A program made the position numbers and the translations under genes. From Ewingella sp963519305 (GTDB lineage: Bacteria > Pseudomonadota > Gammaproteobacteria > Enterobacterales > Enterobacteriaceae), in the NCBI GenBank assembly GCA_963519305.1, contig CAUQMS010000001.1, positions 248,001-312,000 on the forward strand: a stretch of 64,000 nt of DNA. The letters run 5' to 3'. The notes below the pieces were generated by a model. It saw only the letters and a program-made list of their open reading frames with translations. It ran no database searches and had not been told where the DNA came from. Positions 26,964-35,167 of the stretch are shown one piece after another; within the stretch, counting starts at the first letter, position 1, and every line of letters starts with the position of its first letter.

Positions 26964-28511
26964 TTGTTATCATTTATGAGTATTAAAAAGATGGTCCAAT
27001 GCCATCTCTATATTATTGCCTTTTCATTTATTGTTCTTGCAGGACTGAGTTTACGTATCTCTGATATTTCCCGCAGTAACTTTGAAAATACCGCCGAATT
27101 ACATGTCCGGATCGGATTATTGGATAAAGCTATGTACAAACTGATGGTGATGCGGGGGGACGTGTTATTTCTAAAAACGGCGGCGTTGTCGCATCAGGAA
27201 GCATCCAAAGAGTGGCGTGATGCAGTGAATAGCCATAACGAGGGCATCCGTACTATTATCGGCCAGTGGGGGAAACAGCCAAAGCAAACCGCCCGGGCCA
27301 ATGAATTATCCGATCAATCCTTAGCGCTTTTTACCCAGGTATTGGATAACTACATGGGGTTTATGGCGAACTTAAACGGCGATGCTGCGATCATTGATGA
27401 GACGGATGACCTGATAACTCAGCTCGAAGCGCTGACCAGTGAATATTTGCAGGTGAGTGATAAAGTCATGAGCGGATTTCAGGAGCGGGCTGGTTTTCTG
27501 CATGATGCATTGTGGACCACGCTGGCGTTCGTCATCGCTCTCTTTATTATCATGTATATCTCGCTCTCGCGTTATATCACCCGCATGATACTGAACCGTT
27601 TAGCCGAAGCTTCAGCGGTCTTTTCTGAAATAAGCCAAGGGGAGCTTGGCAAAAAAGTCCCGGATTATGGCCGCAATGAGATGGGTAAACTTTTCGTCAA
27701 TATAGAAGGGATGCGCGTCGCGCTGGTGAATATGATCGGTAGTGTGAAAAGTGTGGCAGTCAATATCCGCCATAACGCCGTCGAGATTTCACACGGTAAT
27801 AATGATTTGTCCTCCCGCACCGAAGAGCAGGCCAGTGCCCTGCAACAGACGGCCGCCAGTATGGAGCAAATCAAAACCACGGTGCAAAATAATACGGCTC
27901 ATGCCCGCGAAGCCAATAATCTGGCGACAGAGGCGAAAAAACGGGCAGATAGCGGATCGGTGATCATGGTTGATGTGGTGAATTCCATGGGGCAGATCGC
28001 CACCAATGCCAATCAGATTGCCAGCATCATCAAAGTGATCGACGGTATTGCCGGGCAGACCAACATTTTGGCACTGAATGCGGCCGTTGAAGCCGCGCGC
28101 GCCGGCGAACAGGGGCGCGGATTTGCCGTCGTGGCGAGTGAAGTCCGTCATCTGGCTCAGCGCAGTGCGGATGCCTCGAAAGAGATTCGCGGCCTTATCG
28201 AAAACTCCGTACAGGATACCGAAGCGGGCAGTAAGCGCGTTGATAACGCCAAACATACCATCACCGAAATTGTCGAGATGGTCAGTAAAGTCAGCAGCAT
28301 CATGCAGGATATCACTCAGGCTTCAGAAGAGCAGAATATGGGGATCCAGCAGGTGGCGGTGGCTATCAATCAGATGGATGTGGTGACGCAACAGAACGCG
28401 GTCTTAGTCGAGGAGTCTTCTACTATTACGGCCATCATGGATGAGCAAACGACCGAGCTGGAAAGTATGGTGGCGATATTCCATATCGAGCCAGAGCATA
28501 AAATGGCGTAA
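26964..28511 (+). CDS. Methyl-accepting chemotaxis protein without tether peptide
   Basis: Transmembrane chemoreceptor of 515 residues if the TTG at 26964 is used; AAGGG lies 9 nt before it. The ATG four codons in (26976) has no ribosome-binding site, so the start is uncertain. TM1 is at about 13-31 and the sensor domain at ~32-180. TM2 is at ~182-203, then HAMP and the signalling coiled coil with tip GQTNILALNAAVEAARAGEQ (~366-385). The C terminus EPEHKMA has no CheR-docking pentapeptide, so it probably depends on neighbouring receptors for methylation. It occupies the place of tar/tsr-like genes downstream of cheW; ligand unknown. It is followed by its own terminator (28546-28572). Confidence 0.92.
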   Translation: MLSFMSIKKMVQCHLYIIAFSFIVLAGLSLRISDISRSNFENTAELHVRIGLLDKAMYKLMVMRGDVLFLKTAALSHQEASKEWRDAVNSHNEGIRTIIGQWGKQPKQTARANELSDQSLALFTQVLDNYMGFMANLNGDAAIIDETDDLITQLEALTSEYLQVSDKVMSGFQERAGFLHDALWTTLAFVIALFIIMYISLSRYITRMILNRLAEASAVFSEISQGELGKKVPDYGRNEMGKLFVNIEGMRVALVNMIGSVKSVAVNIRHNAVEISHGNNDLSSRTEEQASALQQTAASMEQIKTTVQNNTAHAREANNLATEAKKRADSGSVIMVDVVNSMGQIATNANQIASIIKVIDGIAGQTNILALNAAVEAARAGEQGRGFAVVASEVRHLAQRSADASKEIRGLIENSVQDTEAGSKRVDNAKHTITEIVEMVSKVSSIMQDITQASEEQNMGIQQVAVAINQMDVVTQQNAVLVEESSTITAIMDEQTTELESMVAIFHIEPEHKMA

Positions 28512-28545
28512 TGCATTAACGCGGTGAACATCAGTGCATATGCGG

Positions 28546-28572
28546 AAGCGGCAGAATACCTGCCGCTTTTTT
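28546..28572 (+). terminator. Rho-independent terminator after chemoreceptor gene
   Basis: AAGCGGCAG-AATAC-CTGCCGCTT is a perfect 9-bp stem running into six T. It ends the plus-strand unit just before the convergent fliC. Confidence 0.88.
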
Positions 28573-28608
28573 ATTGCCGTTATTTCACTTTATCTTCGAC
28601 TTATTGAC

Positions 28609-28644
28609 AAAAAAAAGCCCCTGGTCCTTGAAGACCCGGGGCTT
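28609..28644 (-). terminator. Rho-independent terminator of fliC
   Basis: On the minus strand AAGCCCC-G-GGTC...GACC-A-GGGGCTT gives a 7-bp plus 4-bp stem with one internal mismatch, followed by eight T. It lies 44 nt after the fliC stop. Confidence 0.88.
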
Positions 28645-28687
28645 GGATAAAGCTCTTATATTATTAAGCTTTTACTTTGTTGCTAAC

Positions 28688-29806
28688 TTAGCGCAGCAGA
28701 GACAATACGTTCTGCGGAACCTGGTTAGCCTGTGCAAGTACGGTCACGCCTGCTGACTGCAGGATGTTTGCACGGCTCATGTTGGACACTTCAGACGCGA
28801 AGTCAGCATCCAGAATACGTGAACGGGATTCAGACAGGTTGTTCACGGTGCTGTTGAGGTTGCTGATAACAGAGTCGAAACGGTTCTGTACCGCACCCAG
28901 ACCAGAGCGCAGTTCTGCCACTTTAGACACGGCATCATCGATGGCTTTCAGCTGACCAACGCCTTTCAGCAGGTCGTCGCCCGCTGGAATGGCAGTGCCT
29001 GCGCTGAAGCTTACGCTATCCGCTGCGCCGCCGGTGCCTTTGCTGAAGTCTGCAGTCATGGTGGTTGCCACGGCTGAACCGGTAGAATCTTTACCAACGG
29101 CCACGTAGACGGTGTTACCGTTGCTATCTTTGGTAGTATAAATTTCACCGCTGCCGTCGGTACCGAATGCCTCAGTTTTCATGCTGTCAATATCACCGCC
29201 GGACAAGGTGACACTGATCGGATCGGTACCTGACATGCCGGTCAATTTAGAGCCTGTGCTCAGCTGAGTCGCGACTTTAGTCGCATCAAAGCCGTCCATG
29301 CCCAGCGTAGTCGCATTCATTTTGCTCAGGTTGATATCAATGGTCTGGCCATCGTTCGCGCCAACCTGAATGCTCAGGGTCTGGTCATCGCTCAGGACTT
29401 TCACGCCGTTGAATTCAGTCTGTTCAGAGATGCGGTTGATTTCAGCCAGACGCGCGGTGATTTCATCCTGAATTGACTTACGGTCAGATTCTGAGTTAGT
29501 GCCGGTCTGTGCCTGCACAGACAGACGACGGATGTTTTGCAGGTTGTCGTTCACTTCGTTCAATGCGCCTTCGGTGGTCTGCGCAATGGAGATACCGTCG
29601 TTGGCGTTACGTGAAGCCTGAGTCAGGCCGTTGATGTTAGAGGTGAAACGGTTGCTGATGGACTGACCGGCAGCATCGTCTTTTGCGCTGTTAATACGCA
29701 CGCCAGAAGAGAGACGCTGAATTGCAGTGCCCAGTGAGGACTGAGATTTGTTCAGGTTGTTCTGTGCTACCAGGCTCAGGGAGTTGGTATTAATAACTTG
29801 TGCCAT
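28688..29806 (-). CDS. fliC: FliC, flagellin
   Basis: Filament subunit of 372 residues, starting at ATG 29806 (MAQVINTNSLSLVAQNNLNK); an in-frame upstream Met falls in non-coding DNA and was rejected. Residues 1-~165 and the last ~100 form the conserved D0/D1 coiled coil. The centre (~170-275) is short and variable, rich in Thr, Ser, Gly and Asp, so there is much surface Ser/Thr available for O-glycosylation. At the position of the TLR5-contacting Arg of Salmonella FliC (QRVREL) this protein has Asn91 (QNIRRL). The C terminus ends in the usual NVLSLLR. It has its own terminator and a weak sigma-28 promoter and is divergent from fliD. Confidence 0.96.
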   Translation of the reverse strand: MAQVINTNSLSLVAQNNLNKSQSSLGTAIQRLSSGVRINSAKDDAAGQSISNRFTSNINGLTQASRNANDGISIAQTTEGALNEVNDNLQNIRRLSVQAQTGTNSESDRKSIQDEITARLAEINRISEQTEFNGVKVLSDDQTLSIQVGANDGQTIDINLSKMNATTLGMDGFDATKVATQLSTGSKLTGMSGTDPISVTLSGGDIDSMKTEAFGTDGSGEIYTTKDSNGNTVYVAVGKDSTGSAVATTMTADFSKGTGGAADSVSFSAGTAIPAGDDLLKGVGQLKAIDDAVSKVAELRSGLGAVQNRFDSVISNLNSTVNNLSESRSRILDADFASEVSNMSRANILQSAGVTVLAQANQVPQNVLSLLR

Positions 29807-29889
29807 TGAGATATTCCTCAGAGTTGTAAAATGAAAGACTGCAATTTCATTGCAATTCAGTGATGCGTTATTCCGTTCGCATACTAAAA

Positions 29890-29916
29890 ACATCGGAGCG
29901 TCAGAAAAATTCTAAA
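29890..29916 (-). promoter_or_regulatory. FliA promoter candidate for fliC
   Basis: On the minus strand TTTAGAAT-N11-TCCGATGT keeps the CCGAT core and exact spacing of a sigma-28 promoter but is otherwise a poor match. It lies 84 nt upstream of the fliC ATG and is the best candidate I see in the leader. Confidence 0.55.
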
Positions 29917-30179
29917 GTCTTTTTTTAAATTTAATTTTCTGATTGGATGATAATTACTCGGAAGGTGGTTCTGTTTGTCGGCTGTTGGGAATAATCTTAT
30001 TGGTAGGTTGATTTGATTATTCCGGCAATGCGGCGAATTACTGCCTTTTTTGATTTCAATTAGGCGGATAGTGAGGGCTATTCATAGGAATAATTCCTAT
30101 ATTACAAAATCTATTCACTGAAAAGATGAAGGGAATGTTTTTAAGGCTACTTAAGGTTGATGGTTGAATGACAAAAAAT

Positions 30180-30206
30180 TAAACTTTAAAACGCTATAAC
30201 CGATAT
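30180..30206 (+). promoter_or_regulatory. FliA (sigma-28) promoter for fliDST
   Basis: TAAACTTT-N11-ACCGATAT matches the sigma-28 consensus at 7/8 and 6/8 with exact spacing, 51 nt upstream of the fliD ATG. It is the best sigma-28 site in the window. Confidence 0.8.
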
Positions 30207-30257
30207 CTATTAGTGAAGTCCCATCAAATCAATATACATTCTAAACAGGAGAATTTA

Positions 30258-31727
30258 ATGGCTTCCTTTTCATCGATAGGTATCGGCGCAGGGATGGATA
30301 CCGCGACAATGCTCGAACAGATCAAGGCAGCAGAGCAGATGCGGTTGAAACCTTACACTCTGATGCAGAATAACTATAAATCTAAAATCTCTGCATGGGG
30401 TCAAATCTCCAGTTCAATGTCAGCGCTGCAGGGCAGCGTCAAAAAACTGACCAATGATGCATTTAATACTTTAACGGTAAGCACGAATAAAGCGTTCACG
30501 GCAACAGCGGGAACCGATGCTGATGCTGATACCCATGCGGTACATGTTACGCAACTGGCTGTGGCCCATAAGCTGGCCACACAAAAACTGCCTGCGGGTG
30601 AAGATGCCGATACACAGCAGGGTGACGGTACATCAGATGAACGCACCATCAAAATCACCACCGGCGACGGTAAAGTCACTGAGGTTACCTTAAAGAAAGA
30701 TGAAACCTCGCTGAATCAAATCGCCGCAGCGATTAAAAAGCAGGATAGCGACATCAATGCCTCTGTGCAGAGAACAAATGATGGTTATCAACTGGTTATT
30801 AGCTCAAAGAGCACAGGCACGGATGGGGAGATGACCATCAGTGTTGATGGTGATAGCGATCTGGGGGATATGCTCAATACCAGCGGTGGTGGTAATCCAG
30901 ATGCTGGCGGTGTTGGCGATAATGGCGACAAAATGAAGCTGGTCACAGCCGCCCAGGATGCCAGGTTAACCGTCAACGGCAGCGAATACACCCGTTCAAG
31001 TAATAATATTAGCGACATTATTTCCGGTGTGACGCTCACGCTGAAAGCACCCTCGGAAACCGCAGATTCTGAACAGCTGACGTTGACCCGTGACTCGTCT
31101 GCCATCAAGACCAGCGTCAAAGATTTTGTTGAGAAATACAATGCATTGCTGAAGCTGACCACGGCGGCCAGCAAGTATGTTCCTAACGAAACAGGCGGTC
31201 TGAAAGACGAAGATATTGCTACGCAGAATAGTCAGAACGGCGCTCTAATGGGCGACTCCACCCTGCGCGGCATGGTGAGCGAACTGCGTACTGCGGTGAA
31301 TGGTATGTACGGCGAAACCGATGCCGAGGTCACCGCACTGGCCGATCTGGGCATTAAGATTGATGCCGCTACCGGGCAAATGACGCTCAATGACGCCAAG
31401 CTTGATACTGCCATTGCTGACGCCCCGGATGCTATCGCCGATATGTTTATGGGACGCGGCGAGAAAGAGGGGCTGGCCACGAAGCTCACCAGCATCGCCG
31501 AAAAATATGTGGGTAATCCTGATACCAAAACTGACGGGGTCATTAAAACGTCCACCGAGGGTCTGGACTCACAAGTCAAAATCATGCAACTCCAGCTGGA
31601 TAAAACTCAGAAGCTGATTGATGCCCAGGTTGAGCGTTACAAAATTCAGTTCCAGAACCTGGACAGCACCATGTCCAAAATGAATAGTCTGAGCAATCAG
31701 ATGGGCAGTCTATTGTCTTCGCTCTGA
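30258..31727 (+). CDS. fliD: FliD, filament cap
   Basis: Cap protein of 489 residues that inserts flagellin at the filament tip. ATG 30258 is preceded by AGGAG; the in-frame GTG at 30213 is rejected since it lies just beyond the -10 of the promoter. The N terminus (ASFSSIGIGAGMDTATMLEQ) and the C-terminal coiled coil (DKTQKLIDAQVERYKIQFQN, LDSTMSKMNSLSNQMGSLLS) are conserved, and the centre is Thr/Asp/Gly-rich. FliT, encoded two genes on, is its chaperone. Confidence 0.96.
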   Translation: MASFSSIGIGAGMDTATMLEQIKAAEQMRLKPYTLMQNNYKSKISAWGQISSSMSALQGSVKKLTNDAFNTLTVSTNKAFTATAGTDADADTHAVHVTQLAVAHKLATQKLPAGEDADTQQGDGTSDERTIKITTGDGKVTEVTLKKDETSLNQIAAAIKKQDSDINASVQRTNDGYQLVISSKSTGTDGEMTISVDGDSDLGDMLNTSGGGNPDAGGVGDNGDKMKLVTAAQDARLTVNGSEYTRSSNNISDIISGVTLTLKAPSETADSEQLTLTRDSSAIKTSVKDFVEKYNALLKLTTAASKYVPNETGGLKDEDIATQNSQNGALMGDSTLRGMVSELRTAVNGMYGETDAEVTALADLGIKIDAATGQMTLNDAKLDTAIADAPDAIADMFMGRGEKEGLATKLTSIAEKYVGNPDTKTDGVIKTSTEGLDSQVKIMQLQLDKTQKLIDAQVERYKIQFQNLDSTMSKMNSLSNQMGSLLSSL

Positions 31728-31748
31728 TTTTTATCACTTATTTATCAG

Positions 31749-31771
31749 GCAGGAGAGCGAGACTCTCCTGC
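31749..31771 (+). other. Hairpin between fliD and fliS
   Basis: GCAGGAGAG-CGAGA-CTCTCCTGC is a perfect 9-bp stem ending 19 nt before the fliS ATG. The tail TTATTACTAC is a weak U-run, so partial termination or transcript stabilisation is possible. Confidence 0.7.
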
Positions 31772-31790
31772 TTATTACTACGGAGTCACT

Positions 31791-32198
31791 ATGTACTCGA
31801 AATCGGGAAGTAAAGCCTACGCGCAGATTGACCTGGAGAGTCAGCTGGCGGGTGCGTCGCCTCATGAGCTGATCACCATGCTGCTGGATGGCGCGGTTAA
31901 CGCCGTTCTGCGCGCTAAAATATATTTTGAAATGGGTAATATTGCCAAGCGCGGGGAGATGATTTCCCGGGCTATCAATATTATCGATAACGGATTGCGT
32001 ACGTCGCTCAACCACGAGAAAGGACAGCATATTGCCGCCGATCTGGAACGGTTATATGACTATATGTCACGGACTTTACTGGACGCGAATCGGCGCAATT
32101 CACCAGAGGAGCTCACAGCAGTGAGTGAAATACTGACGAACCTTGCCACGACATGGAAGGAAATTGAACCTAAGAAAAGGCTGGAAAACTATGGGTAA
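31791..32198 (+). CDS. fliS: FliS, flagellin export chaperone
   Basis: Chaperone of 135 residues that binds the C-terminal helix of FliC and prevents polymerisation in the cytoplasm. The sequence shows the N-terminal YSKSGSKAYAQIDLESQLAG and the helical block SPHELITMLLDGAVNAVLRA, then INIIDNGLRTSLNHEKG, typical of the family. The ATG has GGAG 7 nt upstream. Its 3' end overlaps fliT by 8 nt. Confidence 0.95.
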   Translation: MYSKSGSKAYAQIDLESQLAGASPHELITMLLDGAVNAVLRAKIYFEMGNIAKRGEMISRAINIIDNGLRTSLNHEKGQHIAADLERLYDYMSRTLLDANRRNSPEELTAVSEILTNLATTWKEIEPKKRLENYG

Positions 32199-32529
32199 CA
32201 CAGTATCTGAAGACTACGAAGATATTTATCAGTTGAATCTGCATTTGCTGGAAATGGTTAAACAAGGTAACTGGGATGAATTTATCCCACTGGCCGAAGT
32301 GTATATTACGAAATTACATGATGTTATTAGTCATCAGCCGACAGATCTTATGCCGGATGAAAAGACCAATCTGAGCATTATTTTGAGTAACCTGATTGAA
32401 AATGAAGGTGAGATTGAAAGAACGTTGAGAAACCGGCTGGATTTCTTAAAAAAGGAGATGTCATCGTTACATCGCGGGAAAAAGTGTAGCGAGGCTTACT
32501 CATCACAATTCACCTCCGCGTTCCATTAA
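32191..32529 (+). CDS. fliT: FliT, FliD chaperone and FlhDC antagonist
   Basis: Export chaperone of 112 residues (121 in E. coli) for FliD; in Salmonella free FliT also binds FlhC and dampens class 2 expression. I use ATG 32191, which overlaps the fliS stop; the in-frame ATG 16 codons upstream lies well inside fliS. The protein is poorly conserved and all-helical (YQLNLHLLEMVKQGNWDEFI, IENEGEIERTLRNRLDFLKK); its assignment rests on size, helices and the fliDST order. Confidence 0.88.
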   Translation: MGNTVSEDYEDIYQLNLHLLEMVKQGNWDEFIPLAEVYITKLHDVISHQPTDLMPDEKTNLSIILSNLIENEGEIERTLRNRLDFLKKEMSSLHRGKKCSEAYSSQFTSAFH

Positions 32530-32539
32530 TCCCCGGAGA

Positions 32540-32567
32540 GGCTATTTTGGATAACCCAAATATAGCC
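32540..32567. terminator. Hairpin between convergent fliT and flhE
   Basis: GGCTATTTTGG pairs with CCAAATATAGCC around ATAAC, with one bulged base. An alternative longer pairing links GGAGAGGC (32535-32542) with GCCTCTCC (32599-32606). It lies between the two convergent units. There is no clean U-run on either strand, so termination is likely but not certain. Confidence 0.5.
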
Positions 32568-32660
32568 TTAGCATAACTTTGAGCACCCCTCTCGTTATGC
32601 CTCTCCCCCTCTCCCTTATGATTATTCTTAACAGGTAATTTAGTCAGCTACAGTGACCTG

Positions 32661-33062
32661 TTAATAATAATTAATCGTTAATTGGTTCTTCACCACATGC
32701 AGGGGCGGCCTCAGCTGTCCCTGACTCTCCACTGAATACACAAAATAGAAAGGTCCACGCGCCGTCAGTGACGAGCCCACGCTTTTACGCCCGGACAGTG
32801 AGTCGAGCGCAATGCACCGGTCCTGGCTGCATAATTTAATCTGCAATCCGGGCGGGGCAGGGGAAAGCAGGCTGATGCGCCATGAAATGCGGCTCAGCGT
32901 GGCGGCGGGGGGAAGCGTTGGATTTAACGGGCGGCTGGATAATGTCTGGTTGCCCACGCTGACCATGCCACCCACTGAATCGCCGCTCCATGAACCGCTG
33001 ACTGCGCAAGCAGCCAGCGGATTCAGAAAAACAGGCAGAAATATCAGGCTGCGTAATCTCAT
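32661..33062 (-). CDS. flhE: FlhE, periplasmic flagellar protein
   Basis: Last gene of flhBAE, 133 residues with a Sec signal peptide (MRLRSLIFLPVFLNPLAACA). In Salmonella and E. coli FlhE is periplasmic and is linked to proper assembly and to preventing proton leak through the export gate. The mature part has two Cys (LCSQDRCIA) that may pair. Its ATG overlaps the flhA stop by 4 nt. It is found mainly in enterobacteria, which helps place the organism. Confidence 0.92.
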   Translation of the reverse strand: MRLRSLIFLPVFLNPLAACAVSGSWSGDSVGGMVSVGNQTLSSRPLNPTLPPAATLSRISWRISLLSPAPPGLQIKLCSQDRCIALDSLSGRKSVGSSLTARGPFYFVYSVESQGQLRPPLHVVKNQLTINYY

Positions 33063-35167
33063 TCTTTGCCACCAATGATGTAGGACATACGCACGGTACG
33101 GTTATTGCTGATTTCCTGATTGGACAACACCGCCAACTGCGGGTAGACGCGGCGCAGGAAGCGCGACAGCATAAAGCGCAGCGGCTGATTTACCAGCAGG
33201 ACCGGCGGCGCACCTATGGCTTCCTGCTGTGAAATGGCTTTTTCTGTCTGCGTCATGATATTTTCTGCAATCCCCGGTTCTATCGCGCTGCCGCTTTGGG
33301 TCGCCTGAGTCAGTAATCTTTCCAGATTCAGATCCAGTCCGATCACCTGCATCTCTTCAGTGCCTGGGAACCATTTCTGCGTGATAGCCCGGCCCAGCCT
33401 GATACGCACATGCGCGGTCAGGTCATCCGGGTCGGTAAGGGTGCCGGAGAATTCCGCCAGTGTATCGACGATCGTGCGAACATCACGGATCGAGATCCGT
33501 TCCGCCAGCAGATTTTGCAGCACTTTATGGAAGGTAGTGAGCGAAATGATGCCGGGGATCAGATCTTCTACCAGCTTTGGCATATCTTTAGTTAGACGAT
33601 CCAGTAACTGCTGAGTCTCCTGACGACCGAACAGTTCGTCGGTGTGCAGTGAGATCAGGTGGTTCAAATGCGTCGCAATCACTGAGCTTGGGTCGACTAC
33701 CGTATAGCCCAGCGCCTGTGCGCGTTCGCGCATAACTTCATCAATCCAGACTGCAGGTAAACCAAATGCAGGATCCTGGCATGGTACACCCGGCAGTTCG
33801 CCTTCCGCACAGCCCGGGTCGATGGCCATCCAGCGATCGGGCTGTGTTTCGCCACGGCCGATTTCCACACCTTTAAGCAGAATGCGGTAATCGGTGGGGG
33901 CCAGATCCAGGTTATCGCGGATATGCACAGGCGGCGGCAGAAACCCCATCTCGTGTGCGAATTTCTTACGGATACCGCGGATACGGGTTAACAGCTGGCC
34001 TTTTTGCTCGCTGTCCACCATTGGAATCAGGCGGTAACCGACTTCCAGACCCAGCACGTCTTCATGCTGCACATCTGACCATGAGGCTTCGGTGGCCTGC
34101 GCCGCTTCTGACTCAGCTTTGGCAGACGCCAGACTTTCTTTACTCATCACGCTCTTTTTCCCCGCCGGCGTGTCCATCTGACGTCCGCGCATCCACCATG
34201 CCAGCGCCAGCAAACCACCGGTAAACAGCAGGAAGACAAAGTTTGGCATACCGGGCACCAGCCCCAGTAAGCCGATAACGCCCGCCGCCAGAACCATGAC
34301 TCGCGGGTTATTAAACAGCTGGCCAACCATCTGCTCCCCGACGTCCTGATCGGTAGCTACGCGGGTCACGATCACACCGGCAGCGGTGGAGATCACCAGG
34401 CCTGGGATCTGTGCCACCAGACCATCACCGATGGTGAGCAGCGTGTACGTCGTGCCTGCTTCACCGAAGGTCATGCCATGTTGCAGGGTACCGATCAACA
34501 GACCGCCGATGACGTTAATCGTCATGATTAACAATCCGGCGATAGCGTCACCGCGCACGAATTTACTGGCACCGTCCATCGAACCGTAGAAGTCAGCTTC
34601 CTGAGTGACTTCGCTGCGGCGCTTTTTGGCCTCCTGCTCGCCGATGATCCCCGCATTCAGGTCGGCGTCGATGGCCATCTGTTTGCCCGGCATCCCATCA
34701 AGCACAAAGCGCGCACCGACTTCGGCAATGCGTCCTGCACCTTTGGTGATCACCATAAAGTTAATGATGATCAGAATGACGAACACCACAATACCGATGG
34801 CAAAGTTACCGCCCACTAAAAAGTTGCCGAAGGCATCGATTACCTGACCCGCCGCACCTTCGCCGGTATGGCCGTACATCAGGATGATACGCGTGGAGGC
34901 GATGTTTAACGCCAGACGCAGCAGGGTGGAGAACAGCAACACTGTCGGGAATGCCGAGAATTCGAGGGTATTCTGAGTAAACATCGCGACCAGCAAAATC
35001 ATCAGCGACAGCACGATATTAAAGGTAAACAGTAAATCCAGAATGAACGGGGGTAGCGGCAAAATCATCATCGACAAAATGGTCATGATCAATACCGGGC
35101 CTGCCAGTATTTGCCACTGCGTCTGCTTAAAATCCGGTAAACGTAATTTGGTGGCTAAATTGGCCAT
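33059..35167 (-). CDS. flhA: FlhA, flagellar type III export gate protein
   Basis: Export-gate ring protein of 702 residues. The N-terminal half has about eight membrane helices and carries the FHIPEP family signature in its first cytoplasmic loop (KGAGRIAEVGARFVLDGMPG, KQMAIDADLNAG). A linker (~330-370) leads to the cytoplasmic domain that docks chaperone-substrate complexes. ATG 35167 overlaps the flhB stop by 1 nt (TGATG); a GTG one codon upstream is the alternative. Confidence 0.96.
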   Translation of the reverse strand: MANLATKLRLPDFKQTQWQILAGPVLIMTILSMMILPLPPFILDLLFTFNIVLSLMILLVAMFTQNTLEFSAFPTVLLFSTLLRLALNIASTRIILMYGHTGEGAAGQVIDAFGNFLVGGNFAIGIVVFVILIIINFMVITKGAGRIAEVGARFVLDGMPGKQMAIDADLNAGIIGEQEAKKRRSEVTQEADFYGSMDGASKFVRGDAIAGLLIMTINVIGGLLIGTLQHGMTFGEAGTTYTLLTIGDGLVAQIPGLVISTAAGVIVTRVATDQDVGEQMVGQLFNNPRVMVLAAGVIGLLGLVPGMPNFVFLLFTGGLLALAWWMRGRQMDTPAGKKSVMSKESLASAKAESEAAQATEASWSDVQHEDVLGLEVGYRLIPMVDSEQKGQLLTRIRGIRKKFAHEMGFLPPPVHIRDNLDLAPTDYRILLKGVEIGRGETQPDRWMAIDPGCAEGELPGVPCQDPAFGLPAVWIDEVMRERAQALGYTVVDPSSVIATHLNHLISLHTDELFGRQETQQLLDRLTKDMPKLVEDLIPGIISLTTFHKVLQNLLAERISIRDVRTIVDTLAEFSGTLTDPDDLTAHVRIRLGRAITQKWFPGTEEMQVIGLDLNLERLLTQATQSGSAIEPGIAENIMTQTEKAISQQEAIGAPPVLLVNQPLRFMLSRFLRRVYPQLAVLSNQEISNNRTVRMSYIIGGKE

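Larger units (their letters stand above)
29807..30257. other. fliC-fliD divergent intergenic region
   Basis: These 451 AT-rich bases have no convincing coding frame. They hold the fliC 5' leader and promoter on the minus side (29890-29916) and the fliD promoter on the plus side (30180-30206). I see nothing recognisable in the ~260 bases between the two promoters. Confidence 0.7.

Noticed and set aside
29807..29893. N-terminal extension of flagellin
   Set aside because: Flagellins begin MAQVINTNS; the 29 codons upstream are leader DNA next to the promoter.
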